Source: Volutella citrinella (Eukaryota; Ascomycota; Sordariomycetes; Hypocreales; Nectriaceae). Taken from it: a DNA stretch of 64,000 nucleotides. Where the stretch lies: assembly GCA_034401135.1 (NCBI GenBank), contig JAWZSP010000008.1, positions 1,860,001 through 1,924,000 on the forward strand, read 5' to 3'. Of this stretch, positions 10,451 to 21,560 are shown one piece after another. The position numbers and the translations under genes were made by a program. The notes under the pieces are model-generated. The model saw only the letters and a list, made by a program, of their open reading frames with translations. It was not told the DNA's origin and did no database searches. Every line of letters begins with the position of its first letter. Position 1 is the stretch's first letter.

Positions 10451-13400
10451 AAATTTCCATCCAGCGCCTGCGCTGGAAAAGCAGGAGCAGCGCAAGCGAG
10501 GAAGCCGTAGCATCTACAAGCCCCTGCCGTGTCCGTCAGTCACCAGGGACGGCAGCGTGACCGTCGTGTGATACACCGCCTCCCTCCAGCCGGGCCCTCG
10601 CTCGCTGAGCGCCGTGCGGGGTCACCCAGCTCTTGTCCCTCGACCGCGAAGCTACACTGGCGCGCTACTTCTTGGCTGCCAGCTACGTCAGGGTCGTCGC
10701 TGACCAGGCCGTGAACTCCCCGAGGGACCGAAGCGCCCAGGTGGAGCGGCGTGGGGACCCCTCCCCTTGCTCACCTCAACCTGCAGCCCCTCTAGGCGAT
10801 ACAGCTTAGCTCCCTGCAGCTGCCGCCTCCCCTCCCCTGTCTTGAACTGAACCTCGACAGCGCGTTGGCGCATTTGCCAGTGCCCATCCACGGATTTGCC
10901 CATCACCCAGACCAGCCCATGCAACCCAAGCTCTGGTAGTTGCGTCACACGGCTGGGGCCGCCCAGCCCGAGGAGCGCCGCGGTCACCGAGCTCAGCAGT
11001 AAGCCAGCCTTTTGCGTGCCGCGCTGCCCCTCGTGATGCCTCACGCCCGCATGATCTCTCGCCTGCAGCGCACAACGCAGGGCATGTACACCACAGCCGG
11101 ACTGTCGCGCCCTCGCCACCTCCGCACTTTCACCCAGCGCGGCAGGTAGTGAGAGAGACGACTGGCTTTCATTCGCCCGCCAACCCCAGCTTCTCACCCG
11201 TCCTCAGACCTGCAGCCACGTGCCCACGGCACAGATTCAGGGTGGTTGCGATGAAGGGAATGGGAGGTGCAATCCAGCCTCTGCCAAGCCGGACCCTCGC
11301 CAGCAATGCGGGGAGAGCTCACCGCGATGTCGCCTCAGACTGATGAATCAGTTCCGCACACATGTCCTCGCTTGCCTATGCCATTACAAATCCATTCGTC
11401 GGTGGTCTGTCTCAACTCCTCTGCTCCAATTCCCCCATCCAACGGCGTTGCAGATGCGCCCTGATTGCCCCAGTTACTAGGCCCTGGACCCTGAAATTCC
11501 CGGCTGGGATGCGCCCTACGGGAGACTAAGCAGGCAACAGCAAATCTCCACTCATTCGCTGATAGGAGCTGCCTGCTCATACACCGTCCAAGATCAACAA
11601 ATGGTTTAGACGCCGTTTGACTTGCAAATCCAGGAGCAGGCCAAACTCAAACTAACTGTAGTAGTGCCCTTCCGACACGCGTTCGTCTCTCTTGTTATGT
11701 TGACGAAACTCCAAGTTCTCAGCTCTTTCCCATCGTGCCCCCCGTGGTGACTGTTCCCCCTTCCCGCCGCCTCAGCTTGCCGAGATACCTTCGGACCATC
11801 GCCTGCCTCTCCAAGCTGTCCCCCCACCCTGAGGGCCTCATCCCCTACGCGTGCCACACCCGCCCTTGGCGAGCACGTCATTGCGTTACTCCGTACTTCC
11901 TATCTAGGCGTGCCAAGCTCGCGACGCAGCCTCCCGTGCCAGATGGCTCATCGCCAAGAGCGCCTCCATCATCCGCATGGCTACGACCTCGCACATGTGT
12001 GTCGGATCGTCGCTCCAGCGCCGACGGTCCATGAGGTCGCGTGTCATAGCTTCTCACATTGCGACGGATGGACTGATACAGACTGACGGGTCACGCTTCG
12101 GTGTGGAAGCATGCTGCTGTCAAACACTATGTTGGGGCCCACGTTGATGGCAGAACCCTGCTTCGCTACCGTCGCATTGGCCGGGCCCAGTCTATCTCTG
12201 ACATCCGCGGAGCTGCCTCCGCCTGCATACCTGTTCTCACTCCCATCCATCCCTGCGCGGCATGTCTGGGCCGATTTTGACATGACGAGCGTCCTCCGTG
12301 GACTGACGAATATGCGCCATGACCACAGTGAACTCACTGCTTGTCCAAGCACGTCCAGCCTCATCTCAGCCCGGCTGCCTCTTGCCAGCACTAGCGTCAC
12401 AGGGCACAGTCACAAAGCCATCATATTCGATGGGCTGGCGTTCCGTAATCAGAAGCTTCCTGCGCAGATCCATGGATCGGGGTTGATGTGTACCCAGCAG
12501 ACCCAATAGCGTGATTGTAGGGAGGGACCCTTGTGATGCTCCTGTATCCTCGACGGGGCCGTCCTCAGCTACTGCGGTCCCAATCGCCATCAAGCTTAAT
12601 TCTTTCCTTATTTGCCCTGTCGGTCGACTTGTATCGGTACCTTGTAATCGGGGCCTGTACCTCGACCAAATCAGCCCAGTTCATCAATCGTGGTAATCAC
12701 ACCTTTGCATCCTTGCGAGTGATGCTGGATCAGAGAGGTCTCTGGCGCCTGTCATTGGGCGGCAACACACCTTTCTCGGCATCCGGCACATCGCCAGCAA
12801 CCAAAACCCCATTCCCGGGCCCGTCTCTAGCATCCATCCTTGCCAACTCAGTCCTCTTTGGAAAGAGTGGCTTTCCAATCTCTTTCCTTTTTTCCTCGCC
12901 TCGTCCCCACGGGCCTGCCGCGCCCGACATGGCTGCCAACCCCAGTCCTCGCGGAAATCTCCTTTCCGTCCGGGGGGCCCCAGGCCTCATCTTGCCATTT
13001 GTATTTTTAATTGGACCCGCCCCCATCTCGGTCTGCGATTTTCTCTAGTAACGCGAACCGTCCCGGCCCAGCTCGTCCCTCCCCCGTGTTAGTCACAACG
13101 CCAGGAATGAGGCCTCGAACGATGGCGTTGACAGCCACGGCGATGGTGACATGCCGATCCAAGCGCACCCAGGCAGGCCTCGAACCGCGGCTGATGGCCC
13201 TGAATCCTAGACGTTGAGTTCAGGCGGTGCTTCCTGCTTGCCGATTATCCGGTGTTGCACGGCCTCCAGCGGCGGCGTTTCTCCTCGTCGTGGAGCTAAG
13301 GCCGAAGCGCGCAATCGCGTGCTTTACACGTGACATTGCGAATTGTCCAAAGCGAAGCTTATTCATGCAGAACTGATCAGGAAGTTGCAGAGGCATCTTT

Positions 13401-14230
13401 CCGTGTCTCCCAAATATGTAGAAAGGCGAGTGAAATGCTCGAAATTGGGCCATGCTCGCCCTCGCCGACGTTTGGGGGTTGCGTTGTGGCAACGTTGTGA
13501 TGCGGCAGCAAGGGTGAGATGTAGGGTTTATGCTTAAACAGAGGACTCCCCGAGCCTTTCTGCACCATGTGTGGCGTGGTCTGGAGGCTCGGGGAGTCTA
13601 CGGGGAGAGAAAGTTGTGGCCTGGTGGATCGGGGAGTTTGCCTGCCGGTCGAAAGCCGACCCATCCACCTCCTAATTCTCCCGACTGTTCTGGAATTCAA
13701 AAAGTGGCATTCATCAGACTACGGTTTCCAAAGGCAAAGAGTTCTTTCTTATTGAATACGTGTACTGTGTGCAGCGTAGTAGCAAGAAACCATCCGCGCA
13801 GGTTCAAACCTGAATTGATTGAACTGGCGATCCCCCCTCCCCAGGCTTTGAACGAGGGCTTGGCGTGTTTGCTTGAATAGGAAGCCGGATTCCAATTGCA
13901 TAGGTCAATGTCCTTATGAGTATGATCCCTCTCTCATTCTTGTGATAATAGGACCGATCTCCCATACATCGTCGTACGCATTGGTTGTCGTGATTTCAGC
14001 CGTGAGCCGCATTGCACTAAGTGCCAATAGAACAGCCAAGAATCTTGGCAGATACTTGGCATCACAATATATAAAGCGAGATGGTCCTTCAGGTTGTGCG
14101 ATTCTCCAATTCTAGAATCGTGCTCGAGACTTCAACTCTCCGGCATGCGACATCTGACGATGCGTTTTTTCTTCTTCAAAATGATATCCGACACTTAGCC
14201 GGGTGACTCATTGTCTCGGAGCTGCCAAGG

Positions 14231-14240
14231 ATGATGCCAT
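14231..14240. promoter_or_regulatory. Second CYS3-consensus palindrome
   Basis: ATGATGCCAT fits ATGRYRYCAT exactly and lies 54 bp upstream of the GNAT gene's ATG. One such match is expected by chance in a window of this size, and it is close to where a 5' UTR would lie, so a functional role is doubtful. Confidence 0.2.
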
Positions 14241-14294
14241 CCGCACGCTGCGTGAATAAACAGCTCATTCAAGCTCTGCGACCACGACTCGAAC

Positions 14295-15429
14295 ATGGCG
14301 GAAACCGTCTTGGTGTCATCCAGTGTGCCTGATGGGCTTCTGGGTCTGTTGGCCAACCACCTACCCTACTCACTGCCTCTGCTGCGTCGTCTGCAGTTCA
14401 CTCGGTTTCCCGGCGGAATCACTCCCACAGCCAGAATCATTTTCGTGTCAGAAAACAAAGAAGGCTGCATCAATGGCGACGATCAAAGCCAAAGATTCAC
14501 AGCCGCGTACGTGGATGTTGCAACTGGGCCGGAAACGCAAATGTGGATATATTCTACGCTAGAAGACGAGGATGAGAATTCTGCAGAAGAGCACGCATTC
14601 TACGAAAACCAGATCAGTGCCATCATAGGCGAACTTACCAAAATAGGTACTTCTCTAGGGGATGGGTCTGCGTATCCAGGCAAGGTCTTGCTGGGAACTG
14701 TTCACTCGTCCGTGCGAGATCACCTTGAGAAGACGGGTCGTGTCACGCCCCGGGAGACGGGTCTCTACGACAAATGGTTGTTTAGGACAGAGGATGTTCC
14801 AGATGAGAGCTTTGTGCTCCCAGAAGGCCTTCACTGGTCCAAAGCAGAGGGCGATGACCTTCAGCTGGTTCTCGATCGTACAAATATCCCCCGTACAGTG
14901 TATGTGCAACATGAGTCATCAGAGAGTACACCGGACTGACGAGATGCTCAGACATACGCTGAAGAAGTTGCCTAGCCTCGTTATCAAAACTCACGAGGGA
15001 ACCCCCATCTCATGGGCATTTTTAGGCAAGGTCCCCGAGTCCTTTTTTTCACTCCACTGCTACAACAGCTAATGCAAACCAGGCCAGGATGGCAGCCTAG
15101 TGAGCCTCCACTGTGAGGTTTGTGCCGCTTCTATTTGATAGGCACCTATCCCAGATTCTGACTTTTGTCTAGGACAACTATCGACGCCGGGGTCTCGCCA
15201 AGGCCTTGGCCAGCAAGCTCTTTCGCGAACGTGCGCGAGAGTATGGGACTGATGGATGGAGCTCTGCCGATGTGGCGCCAGATAATGGCGGAAGCCGGGC
15301 CATGTGCAAGAGCTTGAACGGAAGTCCGCGTTGGACCGTTTCATGGTGAGTTTCAGTGTGTTCCAGAACACCGAAGGCTGAATGCTTAAACAACGCAGGG
15401 TTTTGTTGGACATCATGCCAACGGTCTAG
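14295..15429 (+). CDS. GNAT-fold N-acyltransferase (FR47-like)
   Basis: Five exons (14295-14899, 14952-15025, 15083-15117, 15173-15345, 15399-15429) join in phase to 305 aa. The C-terminal half has the layout of FR47-like GNAT enzymes: SLVIKTHEGTPISWAFLG, then GSLVSLHCE, then the acetyl-CoA-binding stretch NYRRRGLAKALASKLFRER, which fits the RxxGxG/A loop. The N-terminal half (1-200) is the less conserved acyl-transferase arm. The substrate is unknown. The second intron can be read in two ways that both keep frame: a GC-AG intron (15026-15082, donor AG|GCAAGG) or a GT-AG intron shifted by 5 bp (15031-15087, poor donor GTCCCC). They differ by one or two residues after AFLG. The donor of intron 1 (GTATGT) is strong. 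Confidence 0.78.
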
Positions 15430-16232
15430 GGACAAGGAGAGGATCTGCCAGCAAATCAAGGCTTGGCAATTGCATATTACGAGGTCTGATTTGCACATCG
15501 CATCGCGGCATTTCATTTGTTTGGGAAATGCTGGAGGGATAGGGGAATGTGAGTGTGTCTACACACGAGAACAATAACAACGTGATGCCAAGAGATGGTT
15601 TTCTCGTGTTCGAATGTTTGAAGTTTGCCTTGCATGTTTGGAGGCGAGCCAAGGCCGCGCAATTGAAACGCATAGCGGCCATGGAACGACTTTTGTGTGT
15701 TGGTGGGCTGGCCAGTTTGTTTTATCCAAGTCTGCGCTCCCTATATTGACCGGCCCAACCGTTTCGGTCCGTATGATGCATCACCAGATTCCGTCCCAAT
15801 CAGATGCCACTTCGGCTGATTGAGGGAAAGCTCAAACATGGGTGGATGCCGGTTTGGGCTGTGGTGGCTCCACAACCAGATCCCAGACAGCTGCTCGTAG
15901 GTGGAAACAGATCGGCCGTCGGTCCCGATCTAACGAGCTCATGGATGTCCAGGCCCCTTCAATTACAGCCAGCCGGAGAGCGTCAGCCGATTACAGCAGG
16001 GAATTCCATGTCGCACCGTTTCAGGCTCGTTTTGATCCCCCGAACACCACGGAAGAATCGCTGAGAGGGAGCGATTTCCCCTGACAGGGCCCATGATTAT
16101 CGGTACGAGGTGCCGTGATGCGGCTGATCAAAACCAGGCTCCCCGCCCTGCCATCCTGACGATGGATGTGTTCCTGTCAAATCACTCGTTCTTTGTTTCT
16201 TTCATTGTTTCTATTTCGCTCATTCTTTCACA
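15430..16232. promoter_or_regulatory. Intergenic region and promoter of the xylanase gene
   Basis: No supportable ORF. A CCCCGC (fits the CRE1/CreA consensus SYGGRG on the minus strand) at 16141-16146 lies about 90 bp upstream of the xylanase ATG. I found no GGCTAA-type XlnR/XYR1 site. A T-rich leader (TTTCTTTCATTGTTTC) precedes the start. Confidence 0.3.
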
Positions 16233-17408
<1,176 letters not shown>

Positions 17409-17544
17409 GGCGACGATGGGAATGACCCTGCCGTGTCATGGGCCATGACTTGGGTTGTTCAGATACGAACTACCAGTGCCAGCGAGCGCATTGCTGGGGT
17501 GTAGAAATTGAAGTGGAAATTGATTCGCTTTATAGATTATAAGC

Positions 17545-17902
17545 CGAGTAGTGTGACAAACTGACCTGACCCCTTGCAGTGGCTGGCCTGACCTGGGTTA
17601 GGTTACCTTTCCCTCTTATCAAGCTTATCAATATATACATTCAAGCTTCATACAAACCCCCTGCAAATAAAGATCTTGCAAGATCTCTACCAGGTACCTA
17701 TAGGGGATTTTGTACAAAGCTTTGATGTATTTATTGATTAAGGGTAGAATAGGTAACCTAACCTGACCCTATTTAAAACTTAAACTGATCCCTTTTTTCT
17801 CGCTGAGCTGACCCCGGTCAGGTCAGGTCAGCAAGGGGGTCAGGTCACAGGTTTCATGGGGGGGGGGGGGGGGGGGCGCGGGTCAGTTTGTGTGTATACT
17901 CC
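17545..17902. mobile_element. MITE-like element, copy 1
   Basis: A 358-bp segment with imperfect 22-bp terminal inverted repeats (17545-17566 and 17881-17902, 16 of 22 positions pairing; core ACAAACTGACC) and many GGTCAGGTCA / TGACCTGACC subterminal motifs. The right half (about 17670-17850) is closely similar to the reverse complement of copy 2 at about 20425-20570, including GGTAACCTAACCTGACCC and AAGATCTTGCAAG. A run of 19 G lies at 17858-17876. No protein is encoded, and I see no clear target-site duplication. Confidence 0.65.
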
Positions 17903-18219
17903 AAAACGTCAAGGTAAATTGCAGCATCGAGTCCGTGCGGAGCCACACACGCACTGTAATCCACCCACCGCCCTCTGTGAATGGGCGACCCGCACTTTGA
18001 TCATTGACGGGTTTGAGCGTCCTGCCTTCTCACAACATCCCATCCAATCAATCCCTCAATCCACAGTCATCAATACCCGCCTCGATTCAACAGCGCGAGC
18101 GACCACACGCATAATCTACCCTCCCAGCGAACCCCAGCCTCACACAGCTCGGCACCAGTCGGAAAATTCAGCTCCATTGAGCGGCGACTGCCGCCCTCAT
18201 CTGTCAGGCCGCCGTCGCA

Positions 18220-20363
18220 ATGTCAACGTTCAATGGCATCGTCTTCGAGTTTCCCGACATAAGAAGTCGGTAAATGCCCACCCGGTACTGTTCATTTGTC
18301 TAATGCTCCCAAGTCGACTTCTTCCGGAAGCAGGTAGACGTACAAGCCCCGCTGGCATGCTTTCTCAGCCATGTGCACAGCGACCACCTCGCGGGCCTCG
18401 AGAGCCTACGCTCCCCGTTGTATGTCCAGGGGAAATAATATGTCCTACCTCTCCTCTAACTCTTTAACAGTGTCTATTGTTCTTCTGCCACTCGAGAGAT
18501 ACTTCTCCGTCTAGAGCGATTCCCTTGCCGAATCAATTACGCCAAGGGCATCCTAGAAGCTAGAGAACAGACGTACAAGCACTTGGCCAAAGTGCTGGTA
18601 TGTTGCTCGTCCCCCGGAATTGCGGTAGTATCTTACACTAGCTGCAGAAACCAATACCACTTGAGACACCCACCACCATTGAACTGCGCCCTGGTCGCCA
18701 AATACAGGTAACGCTATTCGATGCTAACCATTGCCCGGGTGCCGTCATGTTCTGTAGGTCTTCTGCCCATCAGTCGTCGATTTCATTCTAACAACCCAAG
18801 TGATTGAAGGAGATGGAAAGACAGTTCTATACACCGGCGATATTCGCAGTGAACCCTGGTTTGTCAATTCCATCGCAAGGAGCCCCAGCCTCGTGGAATA
18901 CACGTCAGGGATCAAAACAATTGATAGGATCTATCTGGACACGTCATTCGTCAACGATGTGCCATTCCAGAGCAAGGCTCAAGGCATTGCGGAGCTGCTC
19001 CGGAAGGTGTCACAGTATCCAAGTGACACCATTTTCCATTTCCAGGCCTGGACCTACGGCTATGAAGATGTCTGGGTAGCGCTGTCGAAGGCTATGAAGT
19101 CGCCTGTAAGCTACTTCCTGTCCACGCATCTTAACAGCCCATGCCATGCTAACTGGGAATAGGTTCATGTGGATGATTACAAACTCCGCATTTACAACTC
19201 TTTGAGGCCTCGGCTGGACAGCAACAGGAATCATCAAGCCTTCCCTCCGCCTGAGTCGTCAGCGTTGACCGGCTACATCTGCGGCAACGCGCCACATCCT
19301 GGATGCCTAACATCAGATCAGAACGTTCGGTTACACAGCTGCGAAAAAGGAAACATGTGTGATGTCGCCAAGCAGCCCTCTACTATTACCATCCAACCCA
19401 TCATCGCCCACCTCTCAAACGGGGCAGACCTGGCTGAAGTGGGAGTTGGTGGTGGCGGTAATGACTTTCGCCGGGAGGCAGAGTTGGATTTATCTGACCC
19501 AACAAGCTTGGTTTCTCTGATTTCATCGTTGGTTATCCCGCACCCCTTGCTTATTCTCATCTGACTTTTGTAGGGTCGCCGCCTCGGGCAAACTTGCAGG
19601 GGAACACCTCGACGACCTCAAGAAGCTCATCACCAAGTCCGTGCAAATTGGACGTAGCATACCACTTGTCGGGGCATTTGGGGCATCAGAAGAAACCACT
19701 TCCGCTGAGGCAGCCTTCATCTCACTGGCTGAAAAGATCCATGCTGAGAAGGGGCAGCTCGAGAAGAAGCCAGTGGTGGATGGGACGAGCGGTTTGCCAA
19801 AAACGATCCACTTCCCATATTCCAGGCATTCTTCATATTCAGAGCTGTGTCAATTAGTCGACATTTTCAAGCCTAAGGATGTCTGGCCTTGCACCGTCAA
19901 CCCCACCCAGTGGCTAGAAGAAGGTGCGCCGCGTACTCCGGCATTTACCAGAATCGAGGACTTACCATTGCCAGGAACCACGATCGAAGGCCTTTTCGGC
20001 AACTTTTGCTCGGGTAACCTTTTCAAACACGATGTTGAAATGGAAGCCTTGGCGCATGAAATAGCCCAAGAAAATCCCGTGCGAAGGCATGGGACGGAGA
20101 GTCAAACCACGACGGCATCCACCTCCACTTCGGCGCTTGGCAAGAAGCGGGCCTTTGAAGACCTTAGCGACGCAGGGGACGTGAGCGGACTTGGCACAAC
20201 CGGGGCCGGTATCTCATTTTCTTCGATTGAGTCGGAGGAAGAATCTACTGCTCGCCAGGAGGCGTTTGAGCGAATGCTCTTCAACATCAACTCGGATGAA
20301 TGGCATCCCATCTCTCTAATCTCGACCAGTAATGAGTACACAGAACCAGAAAAAGAACTCTAA
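18220..20363 (+). CDS. Artemis/SNM1-type metallo-beta-lactamase DNA-repair nuclease
   Basis: Seven exons (18220-18265, 18314-18419, 18471-18597, 18648-18753, 18801-19105, 19163-19527, 19574-20363) join in phase to 614 aa. The family (DCLRE1: SNM1/Pso2/Artemis) hydrolyses DNA at crosslinks or processed ends in the nucleus. The metal-binding motifs are present: HVHSDH at 35-40, His121 in NHCPGA, Asp142 in YTGDIR. The beta-CASP part contains DTIFHFQAWTYGYEDVW and, further on, DIFKPKDVWPCTVNP. The C-terminal tail is acidic and variable (TTTASTSTSALGKKRAFEDLSD). Two donors are weak (GTCGGT in intron 1, GTTGGT in intron 6), so those borders are the least certain. The gene lies between two related repeat elements in opposite orientation; its stop codon is 40 bp from the second. 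I favour an Artemis-like rather than Pso2 call because the catalytic domain is N-terminal. Confidence 0.87.
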
Positions 20364-20403
20364 TAAGGTCGCCTTGCGGAGTATCATACAACCAATACAT
20401 CGT

Positions 20404-20813
20404 CTCGCATAAAGCAAAACTGACCCCCTCCTAGTAGCTGACCCGACCAGGGTCAGGTGATCGAAAAAAAGGGGGTCAGATGAAGTTTTAAACAGGGTCA
20501 GGTCAGGTTACCTATTCTATCCTTGACCAATAGATACATTAAAGCTTTGCACAAAGATCTTGCAAGACGCGCAGGGCCCCGAGCCACCACAGGCATACAG
20601 GGCCTCCAGCTACCCTATCCAGTGCTTAACTAATTCCTATCCAGTACTTATCTAGTTCCTATCTAGTGCTTATCTAATTCTAATTCTTAAGTACCGCCCC
20701 GCTATATTAACAAGGGTATAGGAGCTGACTTGACCTAGGTCAGGTCAGCCACTGTACGGGGGTCAGGTCACAGGTTTCATGGGGGGGGGGGGGTCAGTTT
20801 GTCACACTACTCG
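20404..20813. mobile_element. MITE-like element, copy 2 (opposite orientation to copy 1)
   Basis: A 410-bp segment related to copy 1 but reversed. Its right terminus (20792-20813) is a perfect 22-bp reverse complement of the left terminus of copy 1 (17545-17566). Its left terminus (20404-20425) is degenerate outside the AAACTGACC core. It has the same GGTCAGGTCA subterminal motifs, a run of 13 G at 20781-20793 preceded by CACAGGTTTCAT as in copy 1, and an internal 22-bp triplication at 20615-20680 that copy 1 lacks. Confidence 0.65.
20615..20680. repeat. 22-bp unit, three tandem copies
   Basis: Three adjacent 22-bp units at 20615-20636, 20637-20658 and 20659-20680. Each begins CTATC and ends CTAATTC or CTAGTTC, differing at about three positions. 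It sits inside repeat-element copy 2. Confidence 0.8.
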
Positions 20814-20846
20814 ACGTTTTGCCCAGTGTATATCCATGGCACACTG

Positions 20847-21052
20847 TGTTTGGCTGAGCAAATAATAAATGAGCCTAAGCATGAGCCGTCCCTTAAGGAA
20901 CCTAAGCTTGAGCAAACACTGAATGAACCTAACCCTGAACAAATTCTGAATGAATATAAGCCTAAGCAAATACTAAGTATATCTAAGCCTAGGCAAACAC
21001 TGAATGGACCTAAGCCTTAGCGAGCACTAAATGAATCTAAGCCTGAGCAAAG
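20847..21052 (+). repeat. 27-bp minisatellite, about 7.6 copies
   Basis: Units start at 20847 (degenerate), 20874, 20901, 20928, 20955, 20982, 21009 and 21036 (partial), with a consensus near CCTAAGCCTGAGCAAACACTG + AATGAA. Because 27 is a multiple of three, one frame reads a 9-aa repeat (EPKLEQTLN-like) within a 73-codon open frame (20799-21020). I do not call it a gene: its upstream part is the end of the repeat element and no promoter or homologue is evident. Confidence 0.85.
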
Positions 21053-21114
21053 AGAATCCCAATAACACTGCCGACTAGCTTCAAGGTCTAGGCAACCACG
21101 GGCCTGTCCGTTAG

Positions 21115-21215
21115 CGCGATGTGCTGGAGATGACATCAAACACTGGGACTTGAACACATGACGACACCGCATTCTCTCCCGATACATGAATTGGCCCAAA
21201 TGGTATTTACTGCCA
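21115..21215 (-). other. tRNA-like relic (possible SINE or tRNA pseudogene)
   Basis: On the minus strand GTTCAAGTCCC (21145-21155) matches a tRNA B box/T arm. Upstream, GGGAGAG...GCGGTGTCGTCATGT looks like the D-arm to variable-loop part of a tRNA with the anticodon arm missing. No full cloverleaf forms, so this is not a functional tRNA call. Confidence 0.25.
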
Positions 21216-21560
21216 TATTTTAGTGTCATCAGATACAAGGCACCCCAATAGCTACTATGCACATACCATGTGCAAGAGCAGCCCATCCTTCTCAACTCCT
21301 ATTCGCACGCAATGGCGGAATCGACTATCAACACCATGGCTGGGTCTCTGTACAAATGGAGATGGGATCGATTGTCAAATATAGAAATTGGTCAAATTAG
21401 TGCAGTTTGATTCGTCTATCTAGCCTCCGCCGCGAACCTCGAGCCTGCTCAATGGCTTAGGTATATGTTTATTAATAGGAGCTATGGCAAAAAGTTCTCA
21501 AGTAGGTTTACATATATGATTACCTCTGAAGCCAAGATTCCATGGCCCAGCTAAAGTCCC

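Larger units (their letters stand above)
8210..14294. other. Long intergenic region without a supportable gene
   Basis: About 6.1 kb with only short, low-complexity-looking frames on both strands and no recognisable domain or exon chain. The first kilobase is probably promoter and 5' UTR of the sulfate permease. Contents I can see: an A-run near 9916-9927, a TCATCGTCC-type simple repeat at 10406-10450, and CT-rich stretches around 10070-10350 and 12750-13060. It may hold non-coding transcripts, but nothing in the sequence proves one. Confidence 0.5.

Noticed and set aside
9500..10560. Overlapping frames of 110-190 codons
   Set aside because: They arise from CT-rich and repeat sequence, lack domains and do not chain into exons.
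13150..13240. CCTCGAACC-type sequence resembling a minus-strand tRNA T arm
   Set aside because: The T stem does not pair beyond two bases and no D or anticodon arm can be drawn.
15430..16232. XlnR/XYR1 activator sites upstream of the xylanase
   Set aside because: No GGCTAA/GGCTAG site was found; only one short CRE1-like match, which is too common to stand as evidence.
17858..17876. Long G run as a separate element; also 20781-20793, 41526-41544 (T), 62944-62954
   Set aside because: Simple homopolymers; lengths are error-prone in assemblies and carry no specific meaning alone.
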